From Bin125 sp026705025 (GTDB lineage Bacteria > Chloroflexota > Dehalococcoidia > Bin125), in the NCBI GenBank assembly GCA_026705025.1, contig JAPPBN010000045.1, forward strand, positions 1-64,000: a stretch of DNA of 64,000 bases, in the 5' to 3' direction. The translations under genes were made by a program, and so were the position numbers. A model generated the notes under the pieces. The model was given only the letters and a program-made list of their open reading frames with translations, searched no databases and had not been told where the DNA came from. Of the stretch, positions 62,645-64,000 are shown piece after piece (position 1 is the first letter of the stretch; every line of letters starts with the position of its first letter).

Positions 62645-63903
62645 TCTCTGCGCAGATGATTCGCGAGGATGCCGAAGCAATTCGTAGGTCGCTGAAGCGG
62701 CGGCGGACAGATGCTCCGCTTGATGAAGCCATTGAAGTCGACGACCAGCGCCGCGAAGTGTTGGTGGAGTTGGAAGACTTGCGAGCGGAACGGAATGCGG
62801 CCGGCCGAGCAATCGGGAAGGCGAAGGACAACGAGGAGCGCCAACGTTTGATCGCCGCTCAGCGGGAATCGGCTGCACGGATTGACGAGCTGGAAGAGCA
62901 GTTGCGCGCGGTCGAATCCTCGATGATTGCGCTGCTGGCGGAGATTCCAAACGTCGTCGGCGATGAGACGCCGGATGGCAACGACGAAGATTCGAACGTC
63001 GTCGTCCGCGAGTGGGGTAAGCGAAGGGCCTTCAATTTCGATCCCAGGCCGCACTGGGAGATCGGCGAGCAACTCGGGATCATTGACATCGAGCGCGCCG
63101 CCGCGATGTCAGGCTCACGGATGTACGCCCTCCGAGGCGCGGGCGCTCGTCTGCAGCGCGCGTTGATCGGCTGGTTCCTCGATTGCCACGGCGAGTCGGG
63201 CTACGAGGAGTGTTACGTCCCGGCGATGGTGCGCGAAGACGCGATGCGCGCCTCCGGCCAGTTGCCAAAGTTCCGCGACAACCTCTACCGAGACGAAGAA
63301 GAGGACTACTACTTCGTCCCGACGGCCGAGGTCCCGCTGACCAACATGCACGCCGACGAGATCCTCTCGGAGGATCAGCTGCCGATTCGCTACGCCGCGC
63401 ACACCCCATGCTTCCGGCGCGAGAAGACGAGTGCCGGACGAGACGTGCGCGGGATCAAGCGAGTGCACCAGTTCGAGAAAGTTGAGATGTATCAGTTCAC
63501 AACGCCGGAAGCCTCCGCATCCGCGCTCGAAGAGATGCTCGCTTCGGCGGAGTCGCTGTTGCAGGGACTGGCTCTGGAGTACCGAGTCCTGCAGATCTGC
63601 AGCGGCGACATCGGATTCAGCGCCTCGGTCAGCTACGACCTCGAAATCTGGGCGCCCGGGGCGCAGGAGTGGCTGGAAGTGTCCAGCATCTCCAATTGCA
63701 CCGACTTCCAGGCGCGGCGCGCGAACATCCGCTATCGACCCGAAGACAAGAGGGGCACGCGGTTCGTCCATACCCTGAACGGTTCCGGTTTGGCCCTGCC
63801 CAGAGCGATTGCCGCCCTGCTGGAGAACGGCCAGCAGTCCGACGGTTCTGTCATCCTCCCCGAGATACTGGCCTCGCGGATGGGCTCCCGTGTCATCACT
63901 TGA
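62641..63903 (+). CDS. serS: Seryl-tRNA synthetase
   Basis: A class II synthetase of 420 residues charging tRNA-Ser (and tRNA-Sec, relevant to the selenoprotein gene at 56919). The N-terminal 110 residues form the long antiparallel coiled coil that contacts the tRNA variable arm. The catalytic domain has YFVPTAEVPLTNMHADEIL, motif 2 FRREKTSAGRDVRGIKRVHQ, and motif 3 TLNGSGLALPRAIAALLEN. GTG 62641 overlaps the nudix stop (GTGA), with GGGGAG upstream. The 3' end overlaps the next gene's start. Confidence 0.95.
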   Translation: MISAQMIREDAEAIRRSLKRRRTDAPLDEAIEVDDQRREVLVELEDLRAERNAAGRAIGKAKDNEERQRLIAAQRESAARIDELEEQLRAVESSMIALLAEIPNVVGDETPDGNDEDSNVVVREWGKRRAFNFDPRPHWEIGEQLGIIDIERAAAMSGSRMYALRGAGARLQRALIGWFLDCHGESGYEECYVPAMVREDAMRASGQLPKFRDNLYRDEEEDYYFVPTAEVPLTNMHADEILSEDQLPIRYAAHTPCFRREKTSAGRDVRGIKRVHQFEKVEMYQFTTPEASASALEEMLASAESLLQGLALEYRVLQICSGDIGFSASVSYDLEIWAPGAQEWLEVSSISNCTDFQARRANIRYRPEDKRGTRFVHTLNGSGLALPRAIAALLENGQQSDGSVILPEILASRMGSRVIT

Positions 63904-64000
63904 TCCGTACCGAGAGGCGAACCGGGCTCGCTGGGACGAGTCGGTTGCGGTTCACGCTGCTTCAGACTTCTACGGCGTCGAACGATTCCTGGCGGGCAAC
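63890..64000 (+). CDS. Class I SAM-dependent methyltransferase, N-terminal fragment
   Basis: Only the first 37 residues are in the window. GTG 63890 lies inside the end of serS (14-base overlap) in another frame and opens VSSLDPYREANRARWDESVA and onward to FYGVERFLAGN. This N-terminal pattern (YREANRxxWDExVxxHxxSxFY) is typical of a methyltransferase family whose SAM-binding motif I would follow. The call rests on this short stretch alone. Confidence 0.6.
   Translation, partial: MSSLDPYREANRARWDESVAVHAASDFYGVERFLAGN

Overview
The window is a dense, GC-rich (roughly 60 percent or more) bacterial chromosome segment. It carries about 52 protein-coding genes and no rRNA, CRISPR array or insertion sequence, and I saw no tRNA gene. 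The gene content points to a marine or sponge-associated Chloroflexota of the SAR202 type: several LLM-class flavin oxidoreductases, a fused CaiB/BaiF CoA transferase, a phytanoyl-CoA dioxygenase, an acyl-CoA-dehydrogenase-like oxidase, copper amine oxidases, a type E succinate dehydrogenase with a CCG-domain subunit, and a UGSC-type selenoprotein. This assignment is an inference from gene content; no marker phylogeny was run.

Layout. 0-3.6 kb: a partial helix-turn-helix gene, hemW, and divergent aspS. 3.6-7.6 kb: an oligopeptide-type ABC importer (lipoprotein plus two permeases, one with a LysM-like insert). 7.7-15.9 kb: a plus-strand housekeeping block, tig-clpP-clpX-tlyA-nadK-recN-GNAT-nudix, mostly with overlapping start and stop codons. 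16-19.8 kb: sdhA-sdhB-sdhE. 20-24.1 kb: a second importer on the minus strand. 24.2-25.7 kb: a YbaK-type deacylase and a PanE-like reductase.

25.8-38 kb is an accessory region. Two paralogous membrane-tethered sugar-type binding proteins bracket a penicillin-acylase-family hydrolase, an EctB-like aminotransferase and two tandem copper amine oxidases with His-rich tails. An HNH nuclease and an unknown gene of different composition also lie here. Together these suggest scavenging of N-acylated or free amines (amide hydrolysis followed by amine oxidation).

38-55 kb carries catabolic genes: thiolase, a ferredoxin/MBL protein, amidohydrolase, an MFS exporter, aminotransferase, an acyl-CoA-dehydrogenase-like enzyme, fused CaiB/BaiF, a CMD-family protein, PhyH, EamA, a BNR-propeller protein, MoaD/ThiS, VOC, RidA and LLM. 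55-64 kb holds a SelW-like thiol protein, an unknown secreted protein, the UGA-interrupted UGSC selenoprotein with its partner gene, nucleoside hydrolase, a second LLM enzyme, a PPOX protein, a TolB-like propeller, nudix, serS and the start of a methyltransferase.

The most important observation is at 56919-57461. The apparent 95-residue gene ends at a UGA that is followed in frame by Gly-Ser-Cys and 81 further well-formed residues (84 in all), with a SECIS-like hairpin just downstream. It is best read as one 180-residue selenoprotein. Other notable items are a five-copy REP-like palindrome family, a decamer repeat shared by two distant intergenic regions, and several convergent gene pairs whose stop codons overlap.
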